From an uncultured Faecalibacterium sp. (GTDB taxonomy: Bacteria > Bacillota > Clostridia > Oscillospirales > Ruminococcaceae), in contig CAKSZM010000001.1 of the NCBI GenBank assembly GCA_934525735.1, positions 57,622-121,621 of the forward strand: a DNA stretch of 64,000 bases, written 5' to 3'. The position numbers were made by a program, and so were the translations under genes. Shown piece after piece: positions 46,447 through 56,417 of the stretch. Every line of letters begins with the position of its first letter. The stretch's first letter is position 1. The notes under the pieces are model-generated. The model ran no database searches. It saw nothing but the letters and a program-made list of their open reading frames with translations, and was not told the origin of the DNA.

Positions 46447-49400
46447 TTATTTTGTTGCAACATTCTTGCTGCCGACCAGTCGTTCCAGCTCCTGAAAGAA
46501 CAGCGGGTGGCCGGAGGTATACAGCCGCCGGGGAGCCGCCAGTTTCTGCTTTGTATCTTCCAGATACAGGATCACCGGGATATCGCCGTCAAAGATCTCC
46601 AGCAGATTGACGACCTTGGCATATTCCCGGCTGCTGCGGGAGGGCAGCCGGATATAAACCCGCTTCGCGGCAGACCTGAGCGGGTCTTTCCGGCCGTGAT
46701 CCGGTGCTGCGGGGTTATAGGTCTCAATGGGGATGATACTCTCGGCCAGCAGTTTGGAGGCTTCATCCTCCCGCACGGACAGGCGACCGTCGATGACAAC
46801 GACAGCGTTTTCCTTCAGTGCGTCCCGGTACTGATCCAGCACCTTCGGAAATACGATCACTTCCATGGTGCCGGTCAGGTCTTCGACGCTGGTAAAAGCC
46901 ATCATGCTGTTGGACTTTGTGGTCATCATACGGTTCTTGACCACGGCGCACACGATGCGCACCCGCTCGCCGTCCGGCACACGGGCATCCTCGCCGGTCA
47001 GTGCTTTGATTGTGTGAGATGCCACCTTTGCGGACTGTTCCCGGTACGCATCCAGCGGGTGGCCGGACAGGTACAGTCCGCTGACCTCCTTTTCCTGCTG
47101 GAGCAGTTCCTTGTGGCTGTACTCCGGCAGTTCGCGGATCTCGTAGACGTCCTCTTCCCCGCCGTCCTGCGCTGCCCCGCTCATCACGGAGAACAGATCC
47201 AGCTGGCCGTCCAGATTGCGGCGGGAATCGGTCTCGATGCTCTTCAGGATGCCTTCCACCGCCTCCACAAGGCTGCGACGGTTATAGCCCATCCGGTCGA
47301 AGGCGCCGGCCTTGATCAGGCATTCCACCGCCCGGCGGTTCAGTTCGCTGCCGTGCATCCGCTTGCAGAAGTCGTACAGGCTGCTGTAGGGGCGGCCTGT
47401 ACGCTCCTGCACAGCGTTTTCGATCAGGTTGCGGCCAACATTCTTGACGGCGTTCAGGCCGAAGCGGATCTGTCCCTTATCATCTGCAGTAAAACCTCCG
47501 CCCGAAACATTGATGTCCGGCGGCAACACCTTGATGCCAAGGCGGGCGCACTCGCCCGAGTACTCAATGACTTTATCAGTATTGTCCAGTACGCTGGTCA
47601 GCAATGCCGCCATGAACTCACTGGGATAATGGCATTTGAGATATGCTGTCTGGAATGCCACATAGGCGTAGCAGGCAGCGTGGCTCTTGTTGAAGGCATA
47701 AGATGCAAAGTTCGACATTTCGTCGTAGATCTCATTGGCCACCTTTTCCGAAATGCCGTTTGCCACGCAGCCCGGGCACTCATGGCCCGGCTCAGTACAG
47801 CCGTGCACAAAGTGCTCCCGCTCGGCCTCCATGACGGCGTGCTTCTTTTTGCTCATGGCGCGGCGGACGTTATCGGCCTGACCGAAGGAGAAGCCTGCCA
47901 GCTCGCGGAAGATCTGCATGACCTGTTCCTGATAGACGATGCAGCCGTTGGTCACATCCAGAATGTGCGCCAGCTGCGGGGTCTTGTAGCTGATCTTATC
48001 CGGCTCGTGGCGGTTGCGCAGGTAGGTCGGAATCGAGTCCATGGGGCCGGGGCGGTACAGACTGATCAGAGCGATGATATCTTCAAGGTTCTTGGGCTGC
48101 AGACCCACGAGCACCTGTTTCATGCCGGAGGATTCCAGCTGGAACACACCTTCGGTGTCGCCCTGCCCCAGCATCTTGTAAGTCTCCGGGTCATCATAGT
48201 CCAGCTTCCGGATGGAGAACTCCGGGTGATGCTTCTGCACGGCCGTTTCCGCATCCCGGATGACTGTCAGGGTGCGCAGGCCCAGAAAGTCCATTTTCAG
48301 CAGACCCAGCTCCTCGATCTCGGTCATGTTGAACTGGGTCACCGGCAGGCCGTCGTTGGTGGCAAGCGGCAGATAATAATCGGTGGGTTCCGGCGTGATC
48401 ACAACGCCCGCTGCATGGGTGGACGCATGGCGCGGCATTCCCTCCACTTTCAGCGCGGTATCGATGAGTTCCGTGACCTGCGGGTCGGTATCGTAGAGCT
48501 TTTTCAGCTCGGTGGAAACTTCCAGCGCACGCTTCAGAGTCATCTTCAGTTCCATGGGGACGAGCTTTGCCACCACGTCCACCTGCTGATACGGGATGCC
48601 CATCACACGGCCCACGTCGCGGATGGCGTTGCGGGCCGCCATGGTGCCGAAGGTGACGATCTGCGCTACATGGTCGGCACCGTATTTGCGGTTGACATAA
48701 TCGATCACTTCCTGCCGGCGCTCGTAGCAGAAGTCCACGTCGAAATCCGGCATACTGACACGTTCCGGGTTCAGGAAGCGTTCGAAGATCAGGTTGTAGC
48801 GGATGGGGTCAATGTCCGTGATGCCGACGCAGTACGCGGCAATGCTGCCCGCGCCGGAGCCGCGGCCCGGGCCGACCGGGATGCCCTGGCTTTTGGCGTA
48901 ATTGATATAGTCCCAGACGATGAGATAGTAGTTGGTGTAGCCCATCGTTTTGACCACGCCGATCTCGTAAGTCAGGCGGTCTTTGTTGGCCTGCGGTACA
49001 TCGGGGCCGTAGCGGCGCTCCAGACCGTCCCAGCAGAGCTTCTCGAAAAACTCCTGATTGTCCATGCCGTCCGGGGCTTTGTAATACGGGATCTTGGTAT
49101 GCCCGAACTCAAAGTCAAAGTTGCACTGCTCCGCGATTTTTGCCGTATTCTCGCAGGCCTCCGGCACCATGGAGAACAGGTCGTACATCTCGTCCGTGGT
49201 CTTGACGTAGAACTCGTCGGTCTGGAACTCCATCTTATCGGCATCCTGAATGGTCTTGCCGGTCTGGATGCACAGCAGAATGCCCTGCATCTTGGCATCC
49301 TCTTTGCGCAGATAGTGGGAGTCGTTGGTGGCCGCCATGGGGATACCCGTTTCCCGGGCCAAGCGGATGAGCTGCGGCAGAACAACATTGTCCTCTTCCA

Positions 49401-49965
49401 GCCCGTGATCCTGCAGTTCGATATAATAGTTACCCTCGCCGAACAGGTCGCGGTACCACAGCGCCGTGGTCTTTGCGCCCTCGTAGTCGCCTGCCAGAAT
49501 GGCGCGGGGGATCTCGCCCGCAAGGCAGGCAGACAGGCAGATCAGTCCCTCGTGGTACTGTTCCAGCAGTTCTTTGTCGATGCGGGGCTTGGAATAAAAG
49601 CCCTCCACAAAGCCTGCCGACACCATTTTGATCAGGTTCTTGTAGCCGGTCTCGTTCTTGCACAGCAAAATCAGATGGTTGTTGCCGTCGATCTTGTTCA
49701 CCTTATCAAAACGGGTACGGGTGGCCACATACACTTCACAGCCGATAATGGGCTTGATGCCTGCTTTTTTTGCCGCCTTATAAAACTGCACGCAGCCGTA
49801 CATCACGCCGTGGTCAGTGCAGGCAATGGCCGTCTGGCCGCACTCCTTGACGCGGTCCATCAGCTGGTCGATGCGGCAGGCACCGTCCAGCAGGCTGTAT
49901 TCGGTATGAATGTGCAGGTGAACAAAATCCCGCCCGAGACGGTTGTTCTCGCTGATCTCACTCAT
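46447..49965 (-). CDS. dnaE: DNA polymerase III alpha subunit (DnaE)
   Basis: Replicative polymerase of the DnaE1-like class (1172 aa). The N-terminal PHP domain begins with HLHIHTEYSLLDG (about residues 17-29). The polymerase active site includes GRGSGAGSIAAYC and PDFDVDF (about 405), and helix-hairpin-helix and OB-fold regions complete the C-terminus. AGGAG lies 7 nt before the ATG. It overlaps whiA by 8 bp in the conserved clostridial hprK-murB-rapZ-whiA-dnaE-pfkA order. Low-GC Gram-positives usually also have PolC elsewhere. Confidence 0.97.
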   Translation of the reverse strand: MSEISENNRLGRDFVHLHIHTEYSLLDGACRIDQLMDRVKECGQTAIACTDHGVMYGCVQFYKAAKKAGIKPIIGCEVYVATRTRFDKVNKIDGNNHLILLCKNETGYKNLIKMVSAGFVEGFYSKPRIDKELLEQYHEGLICLSACLAGEIPRAILAGDYEGAKTTALWYRDLFGEGNYYIELQDHGLEEDNVVLPQLIRLARETGIPMAATNDSHYLRKEDAKMQGILLCIQTGKTIQDADKMEFQTDEFYVKTTDEMYDLFSMVPEACENTAKIAEQCNFDFEFGHTKIPYYKAPDGMDNQEFFEKLCWDGLERRYGPDVPQANKDRLTYEIGVVKTMGYTNYYLIVWDYINYAKSQGIPVGPGRGSGAGSIAAYCVGITDIDPIRYNLIFERFLNPERVSMPDFDVDFCYERRQEVIDYVNRKYGADHVAQIVTFGTMAARNAIRDVGRVMGIPYQQVDVVAKLVPMELKMTLKRALEVSTELKKLYDTDPQVTELIDTALKVEGMPRHASTHAAGVVITPEPTDYYLPLATNDGLPVTQFNMTEIEELGLLKMDFLGLRTLTVIRDAETAVQKHHPEFSIRKLDYDDPETYKMLGQGDTEGVFQLESSGMKQVLVGLQPKNLEDIIALISLYRPGPMDSIPTYLRNRHEPDKISYKTPQLAHILDVTNGCIVYQEQVMQIFRELAGFSFGQADNVRRAMSKKKHAVMEAEREHFVHGCTEPGHECPGCVANGISEKVANEIYDEMSNFASYAFNKSHAACYAYVAFQTAYLKCHYPSEFMAALLTSVLDNTDKVIEYSGECARLGIKVLPPDINVSGGGFTADDKGQIRFGLNAVKNVGRNLIENAVQERTGRPYSSLYDFCKRMHGSELNRRAVECLIKAGAFDRMGYNRRSLVEAVEGILKSIETDSRRNLDGQLDLFSVMSGAAQDGGEEDVYEIRELPEYSHKELLQQEKEVSGLYLSGHPLDAYREQSAKVASHTIKALTGEDARVPDGERVRIVCAVVKNRMMTTKSNSMMAFTSVEDLTGTMEVIVFPKVLDQYRDALKENAVVVIDGRLSVREDEASKLLAESIIPIETYNPAAPDHGRKDPLRSAAKRVYIRLPSRSSREYAKVVNLLEIFDGDIPVILYLEDTKQKLAAPRRLYTSGHPLFFQELERLVGSKNVATK

Positions 49966-50890
49966 TTGCTGTCTCCTGTTCCAGATTCTTGCGCAGTGTT
50001 TCGGCCAGGGCTTCCAGTTTCTTCATCCTGTGGGACAGCCCGGATTTGCTCATGGGCGGCTCAAAACAGCCGCACAGCGCTGTGAGTGAAAGATCCGGGT
50101 ACTGCATCCGTTTAGCGGCGGCTTCCTGCAGGACATCCGGCAGGTTTTCCAGCTCATGCTGCTCGCTCAGGTAGCGGATAGCCTTGATAGTCTGCGCGTT
50201 GGCCCGGGCCGTTTTGCCCAGATTGGCCGTATCGCAGTTGGTCTGACGGTTGGTCTGGTTACGCACCTGTTTGAAGGCCTTCCGGGTGCGGATCTCCTCC
50301 GCCGCATTAGCCGCGCCCATAAAGCTGAGCAGGCGTTCCACATTGGCACTGGTCTTGACGTAGATCAGGTTCACGCCGTTGCGGCGGGTGCGGTGCGGGG
50401 CAAACTCGTGTTCAGCCAGCAGTGCCTCAAAATCCCGGGCCAGATTGGTGCGGGAGGTCAGGAATTCCAGATTATACTCCTTCTGCGGGTCGATCACCGT
50501 TCCGCTGCACAAAAAAGCTGCGCCAATGTATGCACTGACGCAGGTCTGGCAGCGGATCAGACGGGGGTCGATCTGCAGGCTGGTTTCACTGCCGGTGGTA
50601 CCGAACAGCTCATGCATCCGCGCGGCCTGTTCCGGCGCACGGATATTGAACTCGTACAGGATGCCGCTGGGTCGCTTTTTTTCAAGAATTTCTCCCTGAA
50701 TGCCGCAGCGCGCAAACAGTTCCTGCGCGGTCAGGACGGTGCCGTGCTGTTCGGTCTGCAGCACAAGGCCCTGTGCATCAAAGTACTTGGCAAAGCACGC
50801 GATGCCGTAAGCCGCTGCGCGGACACAGCAGTCCTTCTGCAGGCTGCGCTGCGCGATCTCATCTCTTGCGCGGGATGCAAAACTCTCCAT
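49958..50890 (-). CDS. whiA: DNA-binding protein WhiA
   Basis: The 310-aa protein has an N-terminal LAGLIDADG-like domain (RAAAYGIACFAKYFD, AYIGAAFLCSGTVIDP) and a C-terminal helix-turn-helix (YPDLSLTALCGCFEPPMSKSGLSHR in pieces). In Bacillus and Streptomyces WhiA influences division and chromosome segregation. It starts 15 bp after rapZ; yvcK, which usually sits between the two, is missing. Confidence 0.95.
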   Translation of the reverse strand: MESFASRARDEIAQRSLQKDCCVRAAAYGIACFAKYFDAQGLVLQTEQHGTVLTAQELFARCGIQGEILEKKRPSGILYEFNIRAPEQAARMHELFGTTGSETSLQIDPRLIRCQTCVSAYIGAAFLCSGTVIDPQKEYNLEFLTSRTNLARDFEALLAEHEFAPHRTRRNGVNLIYVKTSANVERLLSFMGAANAAEEIRTRKAFKQVRNQTNRQTNCDTANLGKTARANAQTIKAIRYLSEQHELENLPDVLQEAAAKRMQYPDLSLTALCGCFEPPMSKSGLSHRMKKLEALAETLRKNLEQETANE

Positions 50891-50905
50891 GATGCCTCGA
50901 TTCTG

Positions 50906-51769
50906 TCAGCGCTTTGCATCGCGGTGCTGCACGCCCGGCTGGTAACCGAGCGTGGTGCAGTACTCCGCGATCTTGCGCGCAAATGTAATGGAACGGTGCT
51001 TGCCGCCGGTGCAGCCCACCGCAATGGTCAGCTGGCTTTTTCCCTCTTTAACGTACAGCGGGAGCGCATACTGCAGGAAATTCTCGTACCGTTTGAGCAG
51101 CTCCTGTGCTTCCGGGTGGCTCATGACAAAGTCCACCACTTCCTGATCCAGACCGGTCTTGTATTTCAGCTCCGGCACATAGAAAGGGTTGGGCAGGCAG
51201 CGCACATCCAGCACAAGGTCTGCTTCCGGCGGGATGCCGAACTTGAACCCGAAGGACATGACCGTCAGGCGCATGGCCCCCTTTGCACCGCCGTTCTTCT
51301 CGAACAGATCGCAGATGCGCTCCTTGTTCTGAGCAGTAGAAAGCAGCGCCGTGTTGATCCGATAATCCGCCCGCTCTTTCAGCGGTTCCAGGATCTGACG
51401 TTCTTTGGCGAACGCTTCACGGGTAGAGATGCCCTCGGAAATGCTGATGGGGTGACGGCGGCGGGTCTCGCTGTAGCGGCGCATCAGCACGTCGTCCGGC
51501 GCATCCAGAAACAGAATTTTATACGGTGTTTTTTGCTGATCCAGCTGCTGCAGCGCCTGCTCGATCTCTTCCCGCGTGCGGCAGCCGCGCACATCCATGG
51601 ACAGCGCCACACGCTCCAGCTGGCTCTCGCCTGCCTCCGAAAAGGCGGTGATGCTGGGCAGCAGCCCCGCCGGGACATTATCAATGCAGAAAAAGCCGAT
51701 GTCTTCCAGCGCATTCATCGCAACCGATTTCCCCGCGCCGGACAGCCCGCTGACGATCAACAGTTCCAT
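50906..51769 (-). CDS. rapZ: RNase adapter / nucleotide-binding protein RapZ (YvcJ)
   Basis: A 287-aa P-loop protein with GLSGAGKS (residues 8-15), the Walker B-like LFLDAPDD, and the C-terminal IAVGCTGGKHRS motif of the family. In Gram-positives (YvcJ) it is linked to nucleotide-dependent control of competence and cell wall; in E. coli it controls GlmZ. It follows murB by 23 bp. Confidence 0.95.
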   Translation of the reverse strand: MELLIVSGLSGAGKSVAMNALEDIGFFCIDNVPAGLLPSITAFSEAGESQLERVALSMDVRGCRTREEIEQALQQLDQQKTPYKILFLDAPDDVLMRRYSETRRRHPISISEGISTREAFAKERQILEPLKERADYRINTALLSTAQNKERICDLFEKNGGAKGAMRLTVMSFGFKFGIPPEADLVLDVRCLPNPFYVPELKYKTGLDQEVVDFVMSHPEAQELLKRYENFLQYALPLYVKEGKSQLTIAVGCTGGKHRSITFARKIAEYCTTLGYQPGVQHRDAKR

Positions 51770-51792
51770 GGTCTGAACTCCCGCTCCTTTAC

Positions 51793-52707
51793 TTACTTTA
51801 CCACACGGATCTCTTTTTCGAGATCATAGCCGGTCTTTTCTTTTACGATCGCGCGCACTTCGTCGCACAAAGCCAGCACATCGGCACAGGTTGCACCGTC
51901 CATATTCACCACAAAGCCGCAGTGCTTGTCACTCACAGCGGCACCGCCGTGGCGGTAGCCCCGCAGGCCGCACTGGTCGATGAGGGCTGCGGCAAACGCA
52001 CCCGCCGGGCGCTTGAAGGTGCTGCCGGCACTGGGCTTGTCCAGCGGCTGCTTGTCGATGCGCTTTTGCATCAGCTCATTCATCCGTGCCTTGATGGCGT
52101 CCGGGTCACCCTTGGCAAGGCGGAACTCCGCCCCGAGGATGCAGGCACCGTTTTCCTCAAATGCACTGTGCCGGTAGGAAAGATCCAGCTCGGACGCCTC
52201 GCTGTCCACCCAGCGGCCGTCAGCGGTCAGATAGCTGACCGATTCCAGCACGTCTTTCATCTCGCCGCCGTAGGCACCGGCATTCATATAGACAGCACCG
52301 CCCACCGTACCGGGGATGCCGTAGGCAAATTCCAGCCCGGTATAACCGTGCTTCAGCGCAAAATTACACAGCTCCGAAAGCTTCAAACCTGCCGGTGCCG
52401 AAATGTAATCGCCATCGGCATTCTCATAAATCGACAGTCCCATTCCCTCTGCTTCGGCCGAAACATCGATGACGGCACCCCGGAATCCCTCGTCTGCAAA
52501 CAGGATGTTGCTGCCGTTGCCCAGCAGATAATAGCGGACATCCGCCTGCTTGCAGAGCATGACCGCCCGGCAGAGCTGTTCTTCGTCCTTCGGCAGCACA
52601 AACACATCCGCCGGGCCGCCGATGCGGAACGTGCAGTGGGCCGAAAGCGGCTCGTTTTCCTTATATAAAATGCCAGCCGCTTTGAGCTGCTGCTTGAGTT
52701 GTTCCAT
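51793..52707 (-). CDS. murB: UDP-N-acetylenolpyruvoylglucosamine reductase
   Basis: FAD enzyme (304 aa) reducing UDP-GlcNAc-enolpyruvate to UDP-MurNAc in peptidoglycan synthesis. The FAD loops YLLGNGSNILFADEGF and YGIPGTVGGAVYMNAGAYGGE are clear, and the catalytic serine lies in PSAGSTFKRP. Type II form without the extra domain. Confidence 0.97.
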   Translation of the reverse strand: MEQLKQQLKAAGILYKENEPLSAHCTFRIGGPADVFVLPKDEEQLCRAVMLCKQADVRYYLLGNGSNILFADEGFRGAVIDVSAEAEGMGLSIYENADGDYISAPAGLKLSELCNFALKHGYTGLEFAYGIPGTVGGAVYMNAGAYGGEMKDVLESVSYLTADGRWVDSEASELDLSYRHSAFEENGACILGAEFRLAKGDPDAIKARMNELMQKRIDKQPLDKPSAGSTFKRPAGAFAAALIDQCGLRGYRHGGAAVSDKHCGFVVNMDGATCADVLALCDEVRAIVKEKTGYDLEKEIRVVK

Positions 52708-52720
52708 GGTAAATGCTCCT

Positions 52721-53656
52721 TTAGTCCAGCTTATCGTCCAGACCCAGACGGATCAGCAGCTCCTTGGCTGCGTTGTAGCCCATCTTCTTCTGGCGGTTAT
52801 TGATGGCGGCCGTTTCCAGCACAACAGCAAGGTTGCGTCCCGGAGAGACCGGGATGCTGGTGCTGGGGATGCTGACACCCAGAATGTCGTAGTATTCGCT
52901 TTCCAGCCCGGTGCGCTGGTAGTTCTTGGTGGGGTCCCATGCTTCCAGTTGGACAACAAGATCCAGGCTCTCGCTCACCTTGACCGCGCCCACGCCGAAC
53001 ACACGGGCCACGTTGACGATACCGATGCCGCGCAGCTCGATGAAGTGGCGGATATTTTCCGGCGCTGTGCCCATGATCTGGCGGTTAGACACCTTGCGCA
53101 GCTCCACCGCGTCGTCTGCCACCAGACGGTGGCCGCGCTTGACCAGTTCGATGGCAAGTTCACTCTTGCCGATGCCGCTGTCGCCAAGGATCAGGATGCC
53201 TTCGCCGTACACTTCCACCAGCACGCCGTGGCGGGTGATGCGGGGTGCCAGCTCCAGATTCAGCACGCTGATCAGGCTGCCCATCAGGGTGCAGGTGGTC
53301 TCGTTGGAGCGCAGCAGCGCCACGCCGTGTTTCTGCGCCAGTTCCTGCATCTCCGGGAAGGGGGTCAGCTCCTCACTGCGGCAGACGATCACCGCCGGGG
53401 GCTGCTGACGGAACAGCTGGTCCAGCGCTTCGTAGCGTTTTTCGGGCGAAAGCCCGGACAAAAAGTTCATCTCCGCCAGACCCATGATCTGCAGGCGGAG
53501 TTTATCAAAATAGTCGTAATATCCGGCAAGGAACAGACCCGGGCGGTTGACCTCCGCGATCTCGACGCAGATCTGATCCAGTTCCTTCGGGGTGTAGACC
53601 ACTTCCATGCTGACCCGGTCGATCAGCGTTTTGAGCGAGACATTGAATGTACCCAT
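52721..53656 (-). CDS. hprK: HPr kinase/phosphorylase
   Basis: Bifunctional kinase/phosphorylase (311 aa) acting on Ser46 of HPr, the centre of carbon catabolite control in Firmicutes. The catalytic H143 lies in RHGVLVEVYGEG, Walker A is GDSGIGKS (158-165), and the signature ELRGIGIVNVARVFG follows. It is the first gene of the murB-rapZ-whiA-dnaE operon, with a sigma-A promoter upstream. Confidence 0.97.
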   Translation of the reverse strand: MGTFNVSLKTLIDRVSMEVVYTPKELDQICVEIAEVNRPGLFLAGYYDYFDKLRLQIMGLAEMNFLSGLSPEKRYEALDQLFRQQPPAVIVCRSEELTPFPEMQELAQKHGVALLRSNETTCTLMGSLISVLNLELAPRITRHGVLVEVYGEGILILGDSGIGKSELAIELVKRGHRLVADDAVELRKVSNRQIMGTAPENIRHFIELRGIGIVNVARVFGVGAVKVSESLDLVVQLEAWDPTKNYQRTGLESEYYDILGVSIPSTSIPVSPGRNLAVVLETAAINNRQKKMGYNAAKELLIRLGLDDKLD

Positions 53657-53718
53657 CCTTGTTTCCTCCTGTGCTCTCCTGCGCTGTGCAGCCAGAGCGG
53701 CACAGCATTCCTTTTTTT

Positions 53719-53747
53719 ATTATAATAAAACCCCGGCTAAAAAACAA
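53719..53747 (-). promoter_or_regulatory. Promoter of the hprK-dnaE operon
   Basis: TTGTTT and TATAAT on the minus strand are 17 bp apart, about 60 bp before the ATG. The remaining 200 bp up to the divergent transporter gene hold no gene. Confidence 0.78.
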
Positions 53748-53942
53748 TACGAGCCGTTCTGTTTTTCGTCCTCCCCGGCCGGAAACCGGCGCAGCATCGC
53801 GGACATGGCATTATTTTTTACATTTTTCTTACTTTTACACGGATTTTACATTCTCTCGATTTTGGATTTTACATTGATTCTATATACTCAGAATCAGGAG
53901 AAACACACCAAAACACGTCAAATCAAAGTGAGGAACCACTCT

Positions 53943-55724
53943 ATGACAATTTTTAATGTTTTTTCGCTGCTGGGAGGTCTGGCCCTGTTCTTGTTCGGTA
54001 TGGACATCATGGGCAAATCGCTGGAAAAGCAGGCCGGCGGCCAGCTGCAGAAGATTCTGAGCAAACTGACCGATAACCCCCTCAAGGGCTTTTTCCTGGG
54101 TCTGTGCGTTACCGCTGTGATCCAGAGTTCCAGCGCCACCACCGTCATGGTGGTCGGTTTTGTCAACAGCGGCATCATGGAGCTGCATCAGGCCATCGGC
54201 GTGATCATGGGCAGCAACGTGGGTACCACTGTTACCAGCTGGATCCTGAGCTTGTCGGGTCTGCAGGGCGACAGCCTGTTCATCCAGATGCTGAAACCCA
54301 CTTCTTTCAGTCCGCTGCTTGCATTTATCGGCATTTTGCTGTATATGTGTAAGAGTGAGAAGAAGCAGGGCATCGGCACCATCCTGATCGGCTTTGCCGT
54401 GCTGATGACCGGCATGACCACCATGTCCAACGCCGTTCTGCCCCTGCAGAACGAGGCATGGTTTACCAGCCTGTTCACCCGCTTCTCCAACCCCATCCTC
54501 GGCGTTCTGGTGGGTGCCATCGTCACCGGCATCATCCAGAGTTCCAGCGCCAGCGTCGGTATCCTGCAGGCACTGAGCGCCACCGGCGTCATCACCTACG
54601 GCAGCGCCATTCCCATCATCATGGGCCAGAACATCGGCACCTGCGTCACGGCGCTGATCTCCTCGGTGGGCGCCAACAAGAATGCCCGCCGGGCCGCCAT
54701 GGTGCATCTGTACTTCAACATCATCGGCGTGACTCTGTTCCTCGTCGGTTTCTACGGCCTGAACGCCGTGTGCCATTTTGCCTTCGTCAACTCCACCATT
54801 GAAGCATGGGGCATTGCTGTGGTGCACTCAGTGTTCAATATTCTGGCCACCATCGTCCTGCTGCCCTTTGCAAACGTTCTGGAAAAGCTGGCCATCCTCA
54901 CGATCCCGGATTCTCCGGAAAAAGAGAGCTTTGCCCTGCTGGATGACCGTCTGCTGAACACCCCCGCCGTGGCTGTGGAGCGTGCCCGCTCTGCGACTGC
55001 CGATATGGCCGAGCTGGCCCGGGTGGGCGTGATGCAGGCCATGAGCCTGAGCCACGAATGGAACGACGAGCTGGCCCAGAAGGTGCGTGAGCAGGAATGC
55101 ACTGTGGACCGCTACGAAGATGCACTGGGCACTTACCTTGTCAAACTGTCCGGCCGGGAGCTGAACCACGCCGACAGCCAGAGCGTGAACACCCTGCTGC
55201 ACACCATCAGCGATTTTGAGCGCATCAGCGACCACTCGGTCAACCTGCTGGAATCCGCCGAAGAGATGCACAACAAGAGCATCGAGTTCTCGCAGGATGC
55301 CCGCGATGAGCTGCAGGTTCTGGAAGATGCCGTACAGGATATTCTGAACCGTACCACCGATGCATTCCGCAAGGGAGACCTACATCTGGCCAGCAAGGTA
55401 GAACCGCTGGAAGCCGTGGTCAACGAGCTGGTGCGCGCCATCAAGGCGCACCACATTGCCCGCCTGCAGGCCGGCAGCTGTTCCATCGAGTACGGCTTTG
55501 TGCTGGACGACCTTTTGACAAACTACGAGCGTGTGTGCGACCACTGCAGCAACGTGGCAGTTGCTCAGATCGAGGTGGCGCAGGACAGCTTTGACACCCA
55601 CGCTTACCTCAACGACCTGCGCCACGGCAACGACACCAAGGAGAGCGAAGAGTTCTACCGCCGCCTTGAGCGCTACCGCGAACGTTACCTCTTCCCCGAA
55701 AATTCGATTGCGGAGGAAAAATAA
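53943..55724 (+). CDS. Na/Pi cotransporter family protein with C-terminal PhoU-like domain
   Basis: A 593-aa membrane transporter. Two inverted repeat halves each carry the substrate motif QSSSA (QSSSATTVMVVGFV and QSSSASVGILQAL), the hallmark of NptA-type sodium/phosphate symporters, among about eight helices (residues 1-320). A helical PhoU-like domain fills about 345-580 and probably regulates transport. The ATG at 53943 has GAGG 9 nt upstream. It is followed 3 bp later by a two-component system, suggesting phosphate control. Confidence 0.93.
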   Translation: MTIFNVFSLLGGLALFLFGMDIMGKSLEKQAGGQLQKILSKLTDNPLKGFFLGLCVTAVIQSSSATTVMVVGFVNSGIMELHQAIGVIMGSNVGTTVTSWILSLSGLQGDSLFIQMLKPTSFSPLLAFIGILLYMCKSEKKQGIGTILIGFAVLMTGMTTMSNAVLPLQNEAWFTSLFTRFSNPILGVLVGAIVTGIIQSSSASVGILQALSATGVITYGSAIPIIMGQNIGTCVTALISSVGANKNARRAAMVHLYFNIIGVTLFLVGFYGLNAVCHFAFVNSTIEAWGIAVVHSVFNILATIVLLPFANVLEKLAILTIPDSPEKESFALLDDRLLNTPAVAVERARSATADMAELARVGVMQAMSLSHEWNDELAQKVREQECTVDRYEDALGTYLVKLSGRELNHADSQSVNTLLHTISDFERISDHSVNLLESAEEMHNKSIEFSQDARDELQVLEDAVQDILNRTTDAFRKGDLHLASKVEPLEAVVNELVRAIKAHHIARLQAGSCSIEYGFVLDDLLTNYERVCDHCSNVAVAQIEVAQDSFDTHAYLNDLRHGNDTKESEEFYRRLERYRERYLFPENSIAEEK

Positions 55725-55727
55725 ACC

Positions 55728-56417
55728 ATGATCTATATCATTGAAGACGATGCCGCCATCCGGGAGCTGGAGCAGTATGCCCTGCAGTCCAGCGGCTATG
55801 ATGTATCCAGCTTTGAAAGCTCCGAGCCGTTCTGGCAGGCCATGCGCGAGGCGGAACCGGAGCTGGTCATTCTGGACGTGATGCTCCCCGGCGAGGACGG
55901 TTTTTCCATCCTGAAAAAGCTGCGCAACACCCCTTCCCTGCGGCGGCTGCCCATCATCATGGTCACTGCAAAATCCAGCGAACTGGACACCGTGCGCGGG
56001 CTGGACTGCGGCGCGGACGACTACATCACGAAGCCCTTCGGCATCATGGAATTTCTCAGCCGGGTACGCGCCACTCTGCGGCGCTCTGCCCCGGAGGCCC
56101 GGCCCAATGTATTCAGCTTTCATGAGATCCTGCTGGACAACGCCCGCCACAGCGTAACGGTGAACGGCAGCCCCGTGGAGCTGACCTACAAGGAGTACAG
56201 CCTGCTGCGCCTGCTGCTGGAAAACACGAACCTTGTCGTGACCCGCGAGACCATCCTTCAGGTGGTGTGGGGCACCGACATCTCGGTGGAAAGCCGAACC
56301 GTGGATATGCACATCCGCACCCTGCGCAAAAAGCTGGGCGATGCCGGCAAATACATCTGCACTGTCCGCAAGGTCGGCTACAAGCTGACCGATGAAGAGG
56401 AGGCGGCTGAAGAATGA
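55728..56417 (+). CDS. OmpR/PhoB-family response regulator
   Basis: A 229-aa regulator with a receiver domain (phosphoacceptor D50 in LVILDVMLPG, K102 in ITKPFG) and a C-terminal winged-helix DNA-binding domain (about 130-225: VELTYKEYSLLRLLL, RTVDMHIRTLRKKLG). It lies 3 bp after the Na/Pi transporter and overlaps the kinase gene by 4 bp. A PhoP-like role in phosphate response is inferred from position. Confidence 0.93.
   Translation: MIYIIEDDAAIRELEQYALQSSGYDVSSFESSEPFWQAMREAEPELVILDVMLPGEDGFSILKKLRNTPSLRRLPIIMVTAKSSELDTVRGLDCGADDYITKPFGIMEFLSRVRATLRRSAPEARPNVFSFHEILLDNARHSVTVNGSPVELTYKEYSLLRLLLENTNLVVTRETILQVVWGTDISVESRTVDMHIRTLRKKLGDAGKYICTVRKVGYKLTDEEEAAEE

Noticed and set aside
46444-50085. 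A 1213-codon open frame on the plus strand opposite dnaE
   Set aside because: It is the codon-bias shadow of dnaE and whiA on the other strand; it has no ribosome site and no recognisable domains.
53880-54827. A His/Gln/Asp-rich frame opposite the Na/Pi transporter
   Set aside because: It is complementary to hydrophobic transporter codons and has no start signal.
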